From assembly GCF_000190575.1 (NCBI RefSeq), contig NC_015164.1, forward strand, positions 930,001-994,000: a stretch of DNA of 64,000 bases, in the 5' to 3' direction. Of the stretch, positions 16,302-25,475 are shown in pieces; positions within the stretch are counted from its first letter, which is position 1, and every line of letters begins with the position of its first letter. A program made the translations under genes and the position numbers. A model generated the notes under the pieces. It worked only from the letters and a program-made list of their open reading frames with translations, did not search any database and was not told the DNA's origin. The stretch is from Phocaeicola salanitronis DSM 18170 (lineage in GTDB: Bacteria > Bacteroidota > Bacteroidia > Bacteroidales > Bacteroidaceae).

Positions 16302-17099
16302 CTATATCTTCCCTTCCAGCCAAGCGTCTATCAGCCGGCGGGCTATGCTCAGTTTCTTGGGAATCTCGGGCAGGCACGATTTGTGGTAGAAGGCTCCCGC
16401 ACTCAGCTCTTCATCCTGAAGCTTGATGGTGCCGCTCTCGTACTCGGCGGAATAGCCTATCATAATGCCGCTGGGATAGGGCCACGGCTGGCTCCCGAAG
16501 TATTTCAGGTTCTTGATGGTAAGCCCTGTTTCCTCCATCACTTCGCGCCGCACACATTCTTCGAGCGTTTCGCCCGGCTCGAGAAATCCCGCTACCAGCC
16601 CCTTGAAGGTGCCACGGAAATTGCGCGCATGCACCAGGAGCACTTCGTCCTCGCCCCGCTTGATGAGCACGATGATGGCAGGCGATATGCGCGGATAAAT
16701 TTCCATACCGCACACGGGACACCGCTTGGCAATGGGCGCCACCTGTCCGGCAGGCGCTCCGCAACGGGGACAGAACCTGCTGTCGCGGTCCCACGTCAGT
16801 ATCTCCGAGGCTTTCCCCGCCATCCGGTATTCGTCCCAGGGCAATACATCGAACGAGGCACGCAGGTCTTTCATCCGACGGGGACTTTCATCATCCCCTT
16901 CTATGGGCGCCGCCAAAGCGTATGCCTTTGCCACACACCCGTCCATCACGCCTATCTCGTGCACGGTACTCCCTTCGGGTATAGCTGCCGGCGGCTCTGT
17001 GCCCACGGGGATATGCCACCCGCCTGCCCGCTTCTCAATCAATACCTGCCCTTCGTAAAAAGCAAACCAATAACAATTGTTCTCTATTTGTTCTTCCAT
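16302..17099 (-). CDS. nudC: NAD(+) diphosphatase (NudC-type Nudix hydrolase)
   Basis: 265 residues. Hydrolyses NAD(H) to NMN(H) and AMP and can remove NAD caps from RNA. It has a zinc ribbon, CPRCG ... CPVCG, at about residues 113-135, then the Nudix box GFLEPGETLEECVRREVMEETGL-type signature and the NudC-specific SQPWPYPSGIM motif directly after it. Full length for the family. Confidence 0.93.
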   Translation of the reverse strand: MEEQIENNCYWFAFYEGQVLIEKRAGGWHIPVGTEPPAAIPEGSTVHEIGVMDGCVAKAYALAAPIEGDDESPRRMKDLRASFDVLPWDEYRMAGKASEILTWDRDSRFCPRCGAPAGQVAPIAKRCPVCGMEIYPRISPAIIVLIKRGEDEVLLVHARNFRGTFKGLVAGFLEPGETLEECVRREVMEETGLTIKNLKYFGSQPWPYPSGIMIGYSAEYESGTIKLQDEELSAGAFYHKSCLPEIPKKLSIARRLIDAWLEGKI

Positions 17100-17122
17100 A
17101 ATTATTCCTATTTGTCATATAT

Positions 17123-17200
17123 TTCACCACAGAGGACACAGAGGGGCACAGAGGAAAAATTTAAAAAACTCTGTGTTCCTCTGCGTCCTCGTGTGGTGAA
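17123..17200. repeat. Dispersed inverted repeat between nudC and tex
   Basis: TTCACCACAGAGGACACAGAG faces CTCTGTGTTCCTCTGCGTCC and GTGGTGAA across an A/T-rich loop, giving a near-perfect stem of about 30 bp. It lies between two minus-strand genes and directly follows the tex stop, so it may be the tex terminator. Confidence 0.6.
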
Positions 17201-17209
17201 AAAAATCAA

Positions 17210-19342
17210 TCATTTTTCTTTCATCGTCAGTTGGATGCGCTTGCGCTCCCTGTCTACGCTCAACACCCGCACACGTACCTGCTGGTGGATGCTTACCACG
17301 GTGGTGGGGTCGCTCACAAAATGACCGGCAAGCTGGGATACGTGCACCAGCCCTTTTTCCTTGATGCCGATATCCACGAAGCACCCGAAGTTGGTGATGT
17401 TGGTCACGATGCCCGGCAGTTCCATGCCCTCGCACAGGTCGTCAAGAGTATGCACGTTAGGGTCGAAACAGAATGCCTCCAACCGCTTGCGCGGGTCGCG
17501 TCCCGGCTTCTCCAGCTCGTGCAGGATATCGGTCAAGGTGGGGATGCCCACCTCGTCTGTCACATAGTCTTCCATCCGGATACGCTCACGGAGCGACTTG
17601 TCCGCTATCAAGTCGGAGACGGCACATTTCAGGTCTTTCGCCATCTGCTCTACAATGGGATAGCTTTCGGGATGCACCGCCGAATTATCGAGGGGATTGC
17701 CGGCGTTCGGGATGCGGAGGAAACCCGCACATTGCTCAAACGCCTTCGCACCCATACGGGGCACGTCCAGCAGTTCCTTCCGCGAGCGGAAAGGTCCGTG
17801 AACGGTACGGTAGTCCACGATGTTCTGCGCCAATACCGGACCCAGCCCTGACACATACGTGAGCAGATGCCGGCTTGCCGTATTGACATTCACGCCCACC
17901 AGGTTGACGCAGCTCTCCACGGTGCGGTCGAGCGCCGCTTTCAGCTTCGTCTGGTCCACATCGTGCTGGTACTGCCCCACCCCGATAGACTTGGCATCGA
18001 TTTTCACCAATTCGGCAAGCGGGTCTATCAGCCTCCTGCCGATAGACACAGCCCCGCGCACCGTCACATCATAGTCGGGAAATTCCTCGCGGGCGGTCTT
18101 CGAAGCCGAATAAACGGAAGCCCCGTCCTCGCTTACCACAAACACCTGCACCTCGCGCCCGAAGCGCAACGCATTGACAAATTGTTCCGTCTCCCGGCTC
18201 GCCGTGCCGTTGCCGATGGCTATCGCCTCCACCTTATATTGCTCCACCAGCGTCGTCAGCTTGCGTGCCGCCGCCTGCCGCTCGGATTTCGGCGGATGCG
18301 GATAGACCGTATCGTTGCAGAGCAGGGCGCCTTGCGCGTCGAGGCAGACCACCTTGCATCCCGTGCGGTATCCGGGGTCGATGCCCATCACCCGCTTCTG
18401 CCCCAACGGAGGAGCAAGCAGCAGCTGACGCAGGTTTTCGGCAAACACGCGGATGGCTTCTTCGTCGGCACGCTCCTTGCTGGTGCCGGAAAACTCGGTC
18501 TCGATAGCCGGCTTAAGCAAACGCTTGTAAGCGTCCGCCACCGCCTCTGCCACCTGCGCCGAACAGGCATTGCCGCCCTTCACGTAGCGGCGCTCCAGCC
18601 CCCGGATGCATTCCTCGTCATCTTCGGGCGTGATGCTCACCTTCAGGATACCTTCCGCCTCCCCTCTCCGCAAGGCAAGCAGGCGGTGCGAAGAACAACG
18701 CTTCAAAGGCTCGGAAAAATCGAAATAGTCGCGGTACTTCTGCGCCGCCTCGTCCGCCTCTTTTCCCTTCACCACCTTCGAAACGATGACTCCCCGCCGG
18801 GCGAAGCATCCGCGCACCAGGCTGCGTGCCCGTTCGTCTTCGCTCACCTGCTCGGCGATGATGTCGCGCGCCCCTTTCAAGGCCTCTTCCTCATCCTTCA
18901 CCTCGCCTTTTACGAAGGCATGCACACGTGCGTCCAAACGGTTCTCGCGCTGTATCAGAAGCAGCGCCGCCAGCGGTTCCAGCCCTTTCTGGCGCGCCAT
19001 TTCGGCACGTGTCTTGCGCTTGGGCTTGTAGGGAAGGTAAATGTCTTCCAGTTCCGTGGCATCCCAGCAGGCATCTATCCGCGCACGGAGTTCAGGGGTA
19101 AGTTTTTCCTGCTCCTCAATGGTGGAGAGCACGGTTTCTTTCCGTTTCGCCAACTCGCGCAACTTCTCGTTACGCGCCTGTATCTCGCCTATCTGCACCT
19201 CGTCCATCCCGCCGGTGGCTTCCTTGCGGTAGCGGCTGATAAAGGGGATGGTGGCGCCGCCCTCCAATAGTTTCAATGTATTTTCTACGCGATGCGCGGG
19301 CAGCTTGAGTGCCCGTGCTATCATTTCGCTGAAGTTTTCCAT
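17210..19342 (-). CDS. tex: Tex-family RNA-binding transcriptional accessory protein
   Basis: 710 residues from ATG at 19342 (MENFSEMIARALKLPAH). The frame stays open upstream through a 40-bp tandem repeat but that extension is not Tex-like. Domains in order: Tex N-terminal helical region, RNase H-like YqgF domain (MGIDPGYRTGCKVVCLD), helix-hairpin-helix (LTYVSGLGPVLAQNIVDYR), and a C-terminal S1 RNA-binding domain (GIVTNITNFGCFVDIGIKEK). Tex proteins bind nucleic acid and the transcription machinery and affect gene expression and stress tolerance. A TATCTTTG element lies 27 bp upstream. Confidence 0.93.
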   Translation of the reverse strand: MENFSEMIARALKLPAHRVENTLKLLEGGATIPFISRYRKEATGGMDEVQIGEIQARNEKLRELAKRKETVLSTIEEQEKLTPELRARIDACWDATELEDIYLPYKPKRKTRAEMARQKGLEPLAALLLIQRENRLDARVHAFVKGEVKDEEEALKGARDIIAEQVSEDERARSLVRGCFARRGVIVSKVVKGKEADEAAQKYRDYFDFSEPLKRCSSHRLLALRRGEAEGILKVSITPEDDEECIRGLERRYVKGGNACSAQVAEAVADAYKRLLKPAIETEFSGTSKERADEEAIRVFAENLRQLLLAPPLGQKRVMGIDPGYRTGCKVVCLDAQGALLCNDTVYPHPPKSERQAAARKLTTLVEQYKVEAIAIGNGTASRETEQFVNALRFGREVQVFVVSEDGASVYSASKTAREEFPDYDVTVRGAVSIGRRLIDPLAELVKIDAKSIGVGQYQHDVDQTKLKAALDRTVESCVNLVGVNVNTASRHLLTYVSGLGPVLAQNIVDYRTVHGPFRSRKELLDVPRMGAKAFEQCAGFLRIPNAGNPLDNSAVHPESYPIVEQMAKDLKCAVSDLIADKSLRERIRMEDYVTDEVGIPTLTDILHELEKPGRDPRKRLEAFCFDPNVHTLDDLCEGMELPGIVTNITNFGCFVDIGIKEKGLVHVSQLAGHFVSDPTTVVSIHQQVRVRVLSVDRERKRIQLTMKEK

Positions 19343-19369
19343 AATTCGTCGTTCTGTATTTTCGGATGG

Positions 19370-19377
19370 CAAAGATA
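19370..19377 (-). promoter_or_regulatory. -7 element of tex
   Basis: Minus-strand TATCTTTG, 27 bp upstream of the chosen tex start. It supports that start over the extended open frame. The upstream side is a TTGACAATTGATAATTGACAATT simple repeat at 19380-19410, common in Bacteroidetes gaps. Confidence 0.55.
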
Positions 19378-19470
19378 TGGATAATTGACAATTGATAATT
19401 GACAATTGACATTTTTTTGCGGATTGGAGAATGAGGGCTGGAAAGTTTCCTGCATGATGCAGCACGGATT

Positions 19471-19759
19471 CCCAAAGCTGGAAAGCTTGCCGCCAACGGC
19501 GACACGAAATCCCAAAGCTGGAAAGCTTGCCGCCAACGGCGGCATGAAATCCCAAAGCTGGAAAGCTTGCCGCCAACGGCGGCATGAAATCCCAAAGCTG
19601 GAAAGCTCGCCGCCAACGGCAGCACGAAATCCCAAAGCTGGAAAGCTTGCCGCCAACGGCAGCATGAAATCCCAAAGCTGGAAAGCTTGCCGCCAACGGC
19701 AGCATGAAATCCCAAAGCTGGAAAGCTTGCCGCCAACGGCGGCATGAAATCCCAAAGCT
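19471..19759. repeat. 40-bp tandem repeat (minisatellite), 7.2 copies
   Basis: Seven complete 40-bp units start at 19471, 19511, 19551, 19591, 19631, 19671 and 19711, followed by a 9-bp partial unit. The unit begins CCCAAAGCTGGAAAGCTTGC and continues CGCCAACGGC-RRCAYGAAAT. Variation is confined to positions 28 and 31-35. Each unit holds a GCCGCC/GGCGGC-like hairpin. The array has no stop codon in all three minus frames and at least one plus frame; because 40 is not a multiple of three, every frame would encode the same 40-residue period. There are no spacers, so it is not CRISPR. Confidence 0.92.
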
Positions 19760-19768
19760 TGTGAAGAA

Positions 19769-20056
19769 TCAGCGGTAAAAGCGCAATTCATTTTCCAGTT
19801 TGCGCACGCGCTCTTGCAGGTCTTCTATCCGCCGGAGCAGGTGTCGGATGGCATCGATGCCTTCGATGTTAATCGACAAGTCGTAATACAGATGGGTGTA
19901 ACGCTCCAGTTCGCCCAGCTGGGAGGCAGGGAAATAGCCGGTGTTGCCGATGATTTCCACGTCAATCAGCCCGCCTTCGCCCAACATCAGCACGAAATCC
20001 GGCTCGATGTCGCACCGTTCGCAATAATCGTTTATGATAATTAAATCGTTTTGCAT
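19769..20056 (-). CDS. cbpM: Chaperone modulator CbpM-like (MerR-type HTH)
   Basis: 95 residues from ATG at 20056. Small protein with a winged-helix MerR-like fold (LIIINDYCERCDIEPDFVLMLGEGGLI) and a C-terminal helix (RRIEDLQERVRKLENELRF). CbpM binds the J-domain of CbpA and blocks its co-chaperone and DNA-binding activity. It follows the cbpA gene by 125 bp in the same direction, the standard arrangement. The gap carries a large inverted repeat. Confidence 0.85.
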   Translation of the reverse strand: MQNDLIIINDYCERCDIEPDFVLMLGEGGLIDVEIIGNTGYFPASQLGELERYTHLYYDLSINIEGIDAIRHLLRRIEDLQERVRKLENELRFYR

Positions 20057-20086
20057 AATCTTTGAGTTTTTAAGTTGTTGAGTTTG

Positions 20087-20171
20087 AAACACAGATTTCC
20101 GCGGATTAACGCAGATTAAAACAAACGATTAAGAACAATAATCTGCGATAATCCGCATTAATCTGCGTTTT
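20087..20171. repeat. Dispersed inverted repeat between cbpA and cbpM
   Basis: AACACAGATTTCCGCGGATTAACGCAGATT faces AATCTGCGATAATCCGCATTAATCTGCGTTT, forming a long stem. It is the CAGATTnnCGCAGATT family, also at 51591-51655 and as half copies near 22950 and 48306. Confidence 0.6.
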
Positions 20172-20181
20172 AATAAAAGCA

Positions 20182-21114
20182 TCACGCTCCTTTTTGCAAC
20201 TCCCGGAAGAGGTCTTTCTGATGTTCCGTGAGCGAAGTCGGGATAGTTATATGATAGGTTACCAGCAGGTCGCCGAAACTGCCTTCTTGCTTGTAGACCG
20301 GAAAGCCTTTGCCCTTCAGGCGCACCATCGCGCCGTTTTGCGTTCCGGGACGCACCTTCAGTTTCACTTGCCCGTCGAGCGTGTTCACCGTGACCTCGCC
20401 GCCCAACACAGCCGTGTAAAGGTCGATGGTGACATCGGTATACAGGTCGTTGTCTTTCCGCTTGAATACAGGGTCATCGCCCACTACGAACGTGATGTAC
20501 AAGTCGCCGTCCGGACCTCCGTTGGTACCTTTCCCGCCATGGCCTTTCAGCTTGATGACCTGCCCGTCCGCCACGCCTGCAGGCACCGTGATACGCAAGG
20601 TTTCTCCGCCCACGGTAAAAGTCTGCTTGTGCGTCACCGCCGCCTCACGCAACGTAAGGTGCAGCTCCGCTTCGATATCCTGCCCTCGGAAGGCTCCTCT
20701 TCCCCGCCGGCCGCTTGCACCTCCACGGTGCCCGAACAGTTCTTCGAAGAAATCGGAGAAGCCCCCGGCATTTCCGCCAAATCCGCCGGTAAAATGCTGC
20801 CCGTCGGTAGAATACCAGTATTCCGTTCCGCCGGCGGCATCTCCCTGACGTGCCTGATAAGCCCTCTGCTGTGCTTCGAACTCATCGGCATGCTTCCAAT
20901 TCTCCCCATAAGCGTCGTATTTCTTTCGCTTCTCGGGGTCGCTCAATACCTCGTTGGCCTCGTTTATCGCCTGAAACTTTTCCTTCGCGCTCGGGTCGTT
21001 CGGGTTCAAGTCCGGGTGATACTTGCGTGCCAGCTTACGGTATGCTTTCTTGATGTCGTCTTGAGTTGCCGTTTTGTCAACTCCCAAAATGCTGTAATAG
21101 TCTATGTAAGCCAT
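20182..21114 (-). CDS. cbpA: DnaJ-like curved-DNA-binding protein CbpA
   Basis: 310 residues. Hsp40 co-chaperone lacking the zinc-finger domain. The N-terminal J-domain ([20 protein letters not shown], with HPD in YHPDLNPND) is followed by a Gly-rich region (residues about 100-130) and two C-terminal beta-sandwich substrate-binding domains ([39 protein letters not shown]). The absence of CxxCxGxG repeats separates it from DnaJ. Paired with the downstream modulator CbpM. Confidence 0.93.
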   Translation of the reverse strand: MAYIDYYSILGVDKTATQDDIKKAYRKLARKYHPDLNPNDPSAKEKFQAINEANEVLSDPEKRKKYDAYGENWKHADEFEAQQRAYQARQGDAAGGTEYWYSTDGQHFTGGFGGNAGGFSDFFEELFGHRGGASGRRGRGAFRGQDIEAELHLTLREAAVTHKQTFTVGGETLRITVPAGVADGQVIKLKGHGGKGTNGGPDGDLYITFVVGDDPVFKRKDNDLYTDVTIDLYTAVLGGEVTVNTLDGQVKLKVRPGTQNGAMVRLKGKGFPVYKQEGSFGDLLVTYHITIPTSLTEHQKDLFRELQKGA

Positions 21115-21175
21115 ATAGTCAGTTGTTTTTTTACGCGAAAAGGAACAAAATATATGCCAATGACATTATTTTAAC

Positions 21176-21183
21176 TATCTTTG
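21176..21183 (+). promoter_or_regulatory. -7 element of 5'-nucleotidase gene
   Basis: TATCTTTG, a perfect TAnnTTTG match, 41 bp before the ATG at 21225. It supports that start over the longer open frame beginning at 21066, which would overlap the divergent cbpA gene. Confidence 0.55.
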
Positions 21184-21224
21184 CACTAACCGACAATTTG
21201 TCACATCACATAAAAACCAAACTT

Positions 21225-22949
21225 ATGCATATCCGAAACTATCTTATGGCGTTGCTCGGCGCCGGAAGCATGCTGGGCGTACAGGCATCGAACACCGAAG
21301 AAATTACCATCAAACTGTTGGAGACAAGTGACGTGCACGGAGCTTATTTCCCCTACGACTTTATCAACCGGCGCCCACAGAAGGGCAGTCTGGCCCGGAT
21401 TTCCACCTTCGTGGATGCCCAGCGCAAGCAATACGGCGACAACGTACTGCTTTTCGATAACGGAGACATCCTGCAAGGACAGCCCGTAGCCTATTACTAC
21501 AACTACATCGACACGGCCTCGACCCACGTATGCGCTGCCATGCTCAACTACCTGAAATACGATGCAGGCAATATGGGGAACCACGACATCGAGACGGGAC
21601 ATGCCGTATACGACCGCTGGGCGAAGCAATGCCGCTTTCCGATGCTGGGCGCCAACATCATCGACCGGCGCACGGGCGAGCCTTACTTCCCTCCATACCG
21701 CGTGTTCGAACGCAACGGCGTGCGCATCGCCGTGCTGGGGCTTATCACACCCGCCATCCCCTCGTGGCTGCCCGAAACGATGTGGAGCGGACTGCGCTTC
21801 GAGGATATGGAAACATGCGCGCGCCGATGGGCAGGCATTATCGCCGCCAAAGAGCATCCCGATGTACTGGTAGGGCTGTTTCATGCCGGACCGGAAGGGA
21901 ACCTGCTGGATAACGTAGTAGAAAACGGCTCGGAAGCGGTGGCACGCAACGTGCCGGGCTTCGACATTGTATTCATGGGGCACGACCACCGCCGCCTGTG
22001 CAAGAAGATATGCAACGCGGAAGGTGACTCGGTATTGCTCATCAATCCTGCCAATGCCGCCCGCACCATAGCCGACGTAACCCTGAAAGTGACGCGCCAA
22101 GACGGCCGCATCCTGAAAAAAACGGTTGAAGGCAAGCTGAGCGATGTGTCCTCCCTTCCCGTCGACGAAGACTTCATGCAGGCGTTCGACCCGCAATACC
22201 AAGCCACGCTCAGTTTCGTGTCGCGCAAGATAGGAAGCATCCGGCAAACCATCTCCACGAAAGACGCCTATTTCGGCTCTTCGGCATTCATCGACCTGCT
22301 CCATCAGCTCCAGCTCGACATTACAGGAGCCGACATCTCGTTCTGCGCCCCGCTCTCGTTCGATGCTGAAATCAAGGCGGGCGACATCTACATGAGCGAC
22401 ATGTTCAACCTCTACAAGTACGAAAACCTACTCTACACGATGCGCCTTACCGGACGCGAAATCAAAGGTTTCCTCGAAATGTCGTATGCCTTGTGGACCA
22501 ACCGGATGCAATCACCCGATGACCACCTGCTCCTGCTCAACGACAAAGACGAAGGTTTCGGCCGCCTGAAGAACCCAAGCTTCAACTTCGATTCGGCGGC
22601 AGGCATTCTTTACACGGTAGATGTCACCAAGCCCGAAGGCGAGAAAATCACCATCACGAGCTTAGCAGACGGCACACCGTTCGACCTTGACCGCACCTAC
22701 ACCGTAGCCGTCAATTCGTACCGGGGCAACGGAGGAGGTGACTTGCTGACCCGAGGGGCAGGCATCCCCAAAGAAGAACTCCCCCGACGCATCGTCTTTT
22801 CTACCGACAAAGACCTGCGCTATTACCTGATGAAACGCATCGAAGAGGTCGGGACACTCGACCCGCATCCCTTGAACCACTGGCGTTTCATCCCCGATGA
22901 GTGGGTAAAACCTGCCGCTGAACGCGACCGGAAAGTATTGTTTGAATAA
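21225..22949 (+). CDS. 5'-nucleotidase / 2',3'-cyclic nucleotide phosphodiesterase family protein
   Basis: 574 residues from ATG at 21225, giving a short signal peptide (MHIRNYLMALLGAGSMLGVQA). N-terminal metallophosphatase domain with two-metal ligands: TSDVHGAYFP, DNGDILQG, MGNHDIETG, HAGPEG and GHDHR. The C-terminal 5'-nucleotidase substrate domain contains ISFCAPLSFDAEIKAGDIYMSD and YRGNGGGDLL. Likely periplasmic nucleotide scavenging. No lipobox or GPI-like signal is seen. Confidence 0.9.
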   Translation: MHIRNYLMALLGAGSMLGVQASNTEEITIKLLETSDVHGAYFPYDFINRRPQKGSLARISTFVDAQRKQYGDNVLLFDNGDILQGQPVAYYYNYIDTASTHVCAAMLNYLKYDAGNMGNHDIETGHAVYDRWAKQCRFPMLGANIIDRRTGEPYFPPYRVFERNGVRIAVLGLITPAIPSWLPETMWSGLRFEDMETCARRWAGIIAAKEHPDVLVGLFHAGPEGNLLDNVVENGSEAVARNVPGFDIVFMGHDHRRLCKKICNAEGDSVLLINPANAARTIADVTLKVTRQDGRILKKTVEGKLSDVSSLPVDEDFMQAFDPQYQATLSFVSRKIGSIRQTISTKDAYFGSSAFIDLLHQLQLDITGADISFCAPLSFDAEIKAGDIYMSDMFNLYKYENLLYTMRLTGREIKGFLEMSYALWTNRMQSPDDHLLLLNDKDEGFGRLKNPSFNFDSAAGILYTVDVTKPEGEKITITSLADGTPFDLDRTYTVAVNSYRGNGGGDLLTRGAGIPKEELPRRIVFSTDKDLRYYLMKRIEEVGTLDPHPLNHWRFIPDEWVKPAAERDRKVLFE

Positions 22950-22972
22950 TCTGCCACAGATTATGCAGATTT

Positions 22973-23166
22973 AGAAGCTGTTTTGAATTTATCGTGCGAT
23001 GATTTGGGATGAGTTTTTGAGGCATTTTCGCTTCTGTGATGAGGAAGATAGCGGGCTATCTGACGAAGAACAGGAGCGAAAAGGACCAAAAAATCGCCCA
23101 AAGCACACACGAAAAAGGATACATCAAGCCAAGAAAAACTTTTTGGAGAAATTCAAAACAGCTTCT
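22973..23166. mobile_element. MITE-like element, copy 1 (194 bp)
   Basis: Bounded by an 18-bp perfect terminal inverted repeat, AGAAGCTGTTTTGAATTT and its complement. A second copy at 29384-29577 has the same length and only about two differences. Too short for a transposase; it would be moved in trans by an enzyme not in this window. It sits just after half of a CACAGATTnnGCAGATT repeat. Confidence 0.8.
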
Positions 23167-23196
23167 TAGATAATTGATTAAAAAGAAAGCACTCCA

Positions 23197-24039
23197 TTGA
23201 ATAAGAAAATCAAATCTATCCCTATTCTGATAATCACCGCTTGTCTGGCACTTACCTCATGCGCCACCGCTTCCTTCTCGAAATACAAAGGAGTGGGACG
23301 CATCAAGCGGTATGAGATTTACAGCGAGCAAGTGCCCGACTCTTTCAACGGGTTCCGCATCGCTTTTGCTTCCGACTTCCATTACGAAAGCCGGTTTGAC
23401 GCCAATCGCCTGCATGGAGCCATCCGTGCCTTGCAAGCGGCAGATGCAGATGTCCTCTTGTTGGGAGGCGATTATCGCGGACGGGAAGGAGGAGATATGG
23501 AAGAACTGTTCTCGGCACTGGCACAGGTAAAGACACGTTTCGGCACATACGCCGTCATGGGCAACCACGAACGGGGAGAAAGCGACACCTTGGTGCGCCA
23601 AGCCATGGCACATACGGGAGTGCGTCTGCTGGAACATAAAACGGATACCTTATGGAAAGGAAACGAATACATCCTGATATGCGGTATCCGCAATCCGTTC
23701 GACCTGAAACGGAACGGTGTATCGCCTACCCTTGCGCTTCGTGCGGAAGACTTTGTGGTAATGCTGGTACATACCCCCGACTATGTGGAAGACACAGACG
23801 TATCGAACACCGACCTTGCCTTGGCAGGACATACGCATGGCGGACAAGTCAGCCTGTTCCGCCGGTGGAGTCCTGCACACTTCTCCAAATACGGAAACCG
23901 CTTCCTCACGGGACTGAAGCACAACAGCCAGGGCATCCCCCTCATCATCACCAACGGGCTGGGCACCTCGCGGAAAGACATCCGCCTCTTCACGCCCAGC
24001 GAAGTGGTAGTGGTCGAATTGAAAAATGCCGCGCCTTGA
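23197..24039 (+). CDS. Metallophosphoesterase lipoprotein (YkuE-like)
   Basis: 280 residues if translation starts at the TTG at 23197. No ATG or GTG gives a sensible N-terminus, and the TTG start yields a lipoprotein signal ending LTSC (Cys22). Calcineurin-like phosphoesterase motifs: FASDFHYES, LGGDYRG, VMGNHERGES and AGHTHGGQ, giving a complete two-metal site. YkuE-like enzymes act at the envelope on phospholipid-type or other phosphoesters; the substrate is unknown. The MITE ends 30 bp upstream and may have replaced the original 5' region. Confidence 0.82.
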   Translation: MNKKIKSIPILIITACLALTSCATASFSKYKGVGRIKRYEIYSEQVPDSFNGFRIAFASDFHYESRFDANRLHGAIRALQAADADVLLLGGDYRGREGGDMEELFSALAQVKTRFGTYAVMGNHERGESDTLVRQAMAHTGVRLLEHKTDTLWKGNEYILICGIRNPFDLKRNGVSPTLALRAEDFVVMLVHTPDYVEDTDVSNTDLALAGHTHGGQVSLFRRWSPAHFSKYGNRFLTGLKHNSQGIPLIITNGLGTSRKDIRLFTPSEVVVVELKNAAP

Positions 24040-24094
24040 TCACCAAGACACGGCACCCAAAAATCTAACTTTTAAATTAATGAATTAAGCAAAT

Positions 24095-24209
24095 CAGTTT
24101 GTAAGTTTTTTAGTTTTTGAGTTTTTAAGTTCTTGAGTTCTTCAGTTTTTGAGTTGGTAAGCAACACCTCTTTAACTTAAAAACTTACAAACTCAAGGAC
24201 TTAATAAGC
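24095..24209. repeat. Low-complexity AAGTTTTTAGTTTTTGAG inverted repeat
   Basis: CAGTTTGTAAGTTTTTTAG at 24102 faces CTTAAAAACTTACAAACTC near 24195. Tandem GTTTTTGAGTTTTTAAGTTCTTGAG copies lie between. It lies between convergent genes and may act as a bidirectional terminator. Confidence 0.5.
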
Positions 24210-24719
24210 TTATTCCGCCTCTTCTATGCGGAAATCATTCACAGTAACGCCTGCCAGATATTCTACATTTCCCTCCTCATCGTAAACACCACGACCGCTT
24301 GCCCGTATGACGATACGTACAGCCATGCCATCGTTTGCCCGCAAGAGATACTCTCCTTTATACTGCTGCTCGTTTATCGTATACCACATGGCATTCTGTC
24401 CATACTGCACTTCTACGTAGCTTTCTCCCGTATCATAATCCCACGAAATACGGTAGTCTGCCGTCTCGCCCCGATGAAAGGTAAAAGCACATGCACTCTC
24501 ACTGTATTGCATATACGAAAGGTCTGTCACCTCTTCCGGATAAAAGTTCAGAACAACAATACCCACAGAATCCAAGCCTATCACATTATTCAACGTGTAT
24601 GTTTCGTATGTCTCTCCCAAATGCTTTTTCGCTATCGGGACGTACTCGATTTCTTCCTCACCGCAGGCACACCCCCCCAAAAGCAAGAAACCCGCTATAG
24701 TGAATAACAACGCTTTCAT
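24210..24719 (-). CDS. Hypothetical lipoprotein
   Basis: 169 residues with a lipoprotein signal (MKALLFTIAGFLLLGGCAC, Cys17) followed by acidic residues (CACGEEEIE), which may favour surface export in Bacteroidetes. The mature part looks beta-rich (FTFHRGETADYRISWDYDTG; YKGEYLLRANDGMAVRIVIRA). No family recognised. Its start overlaps the stop of the upstream DUF4890-like gene by 4 bp (ATGA), so the two are translationally coupled. Confidence 0.7.
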   Translation of the reverse strand: MKALLFTIAGFLLLGGCACGEEEIEYVPIAKKHLGETYETYTLNNVIGLDSVGIVVLNFYPEEVTDLSYMQYSESACAFTFHRGETADYRISWDYDTGESYVEVQYGQNAMWYTINEQQYKGEYLLRANDGMAVRIVIRASGRGVYDEEGNVEYLAGVTVNDFRIEEAE

Positions 24720-25231
24720 TCTTCAGGCATCATCGGGAAAGGGGCAGCTGGTTCTTCCGGTTCAGGTATTCTCGATATCCATTTCTCGTATTGCTCGTCG
24801 GTAAGAATCTTCTTCAACTTCTTATTCCGCTTTTCCATCCGGCTTTGCATGTCCTCTTGCATATCTTCCGGCATCGGAGGACGCATGCCTCCGCGCTCAA
24901 AAGAGCCGTTCTGAGGAGGCATCCCACCACCCATGGGAGGCATGGGAGGACGCTCTCCGCCGAACGGAGCCTTGCCTGTCATCCTTTCAACCTTCTCTTT
25001 CTCCTCTTTCTGATTCAACTTATAAATCTTCTTATACTGCTTCTCGGTAAGCTGCAACAACTCATCCATTTCATCGGTCAGCTTCCGGGCTGCCTGTTCC
25101 GGATTAGGAACCTCCTTCACCTGTTCTTCCGCTTGAGGGGAAAAAGCGGAGAGATTGTCTGTAGCAGCCGCAGACTTCTCTCCGCAAACAACCACCCCAC
25201 ATAAGAACAAACTAAATGCGTATCTTCTCAT
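24716..25231 (-). CDS. DUF4890-like periplasmic protein (Spy/CpxP-like)
   Basis: 171 residues from ATG at 25231 (MRRYAFSLFLCGVVVCGEKS, signal peptide). Charged helical protein with LTDEMDELLQLTEKQYKKIYKLN early and LKKILTDEQYEKWISRI late, separated by a Pro/Met/Gly-rich linker (GGERPPMPPMGGGMPP). The paired lt-x-x-Q repeats recall the LTxxQ motif of Spy/CpxP chaperones; Bacteroides versions are annotated DUF4890. First gene of a two-gene operon divergent from a LytS/LytTR two-component system, which may sense or control it. Confidence 0.72.
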   Translation of the reverse strand: MRRYAFSLFLCGVVVCGEKSAAATDNLSAFSPQAEEQVKEVPNPEQAARKLTDEMDELLQLTEKQYKKIYKLNQKEEKEKVERMTGKAPFGGERPPMPPMGGGMPPQNGSFERGGMRPPMPEDMQEDMQSRMEKRNKKLKKILTDEQYEKWISRIPEPEEPAAPFPMMPEE

Positions 25232-25416
25232 ATTGCTGTTTTTTGTTTTTACGGTTACGAAGTTAGCTTCCCCGGAACACTCCGCCAAAAACTATCAGCC
25301 AACCGGACAATTCTCTCGGCAAAGGCAGAGATATTTACAACAAAGTAAATTCCAAGGCGAAATGACTTGCAAAATCGCCGTAATGGTCTGCAAAATCTTC
25401 CCGTTCGCCGATTATT

Positions 25417-25448
25417 TTTGCAACGGAATGCCATTCCTTATACTTTTG
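25417..25448 (+). promoter_or_regulatory. Promoter of lytS-lytTR operon
   Basis: TTTG at 25417-25420, 20-bp spacer, TACTTTTG at 25441-25448: an excellent Bacteroidetes consensus promoter ending 27 bp before the kinase ATG. Confidence 0.75.
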
Positions 25449-25475
25449 CAACAGCTATAAAAAAGAAGGCATACA

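Noticed and set aside
17210..19705. N-terminally extended Tex including repeat-encoded residues
   Set aside because: Tex homology and a -7 promoter element support the ATG at 19342; the extension only reflects the stop-free minisatellite.
19471..19759. CRISPR array
   Set aside because: The 40-bp units follow each other without variable spacers and no cas genes are near.
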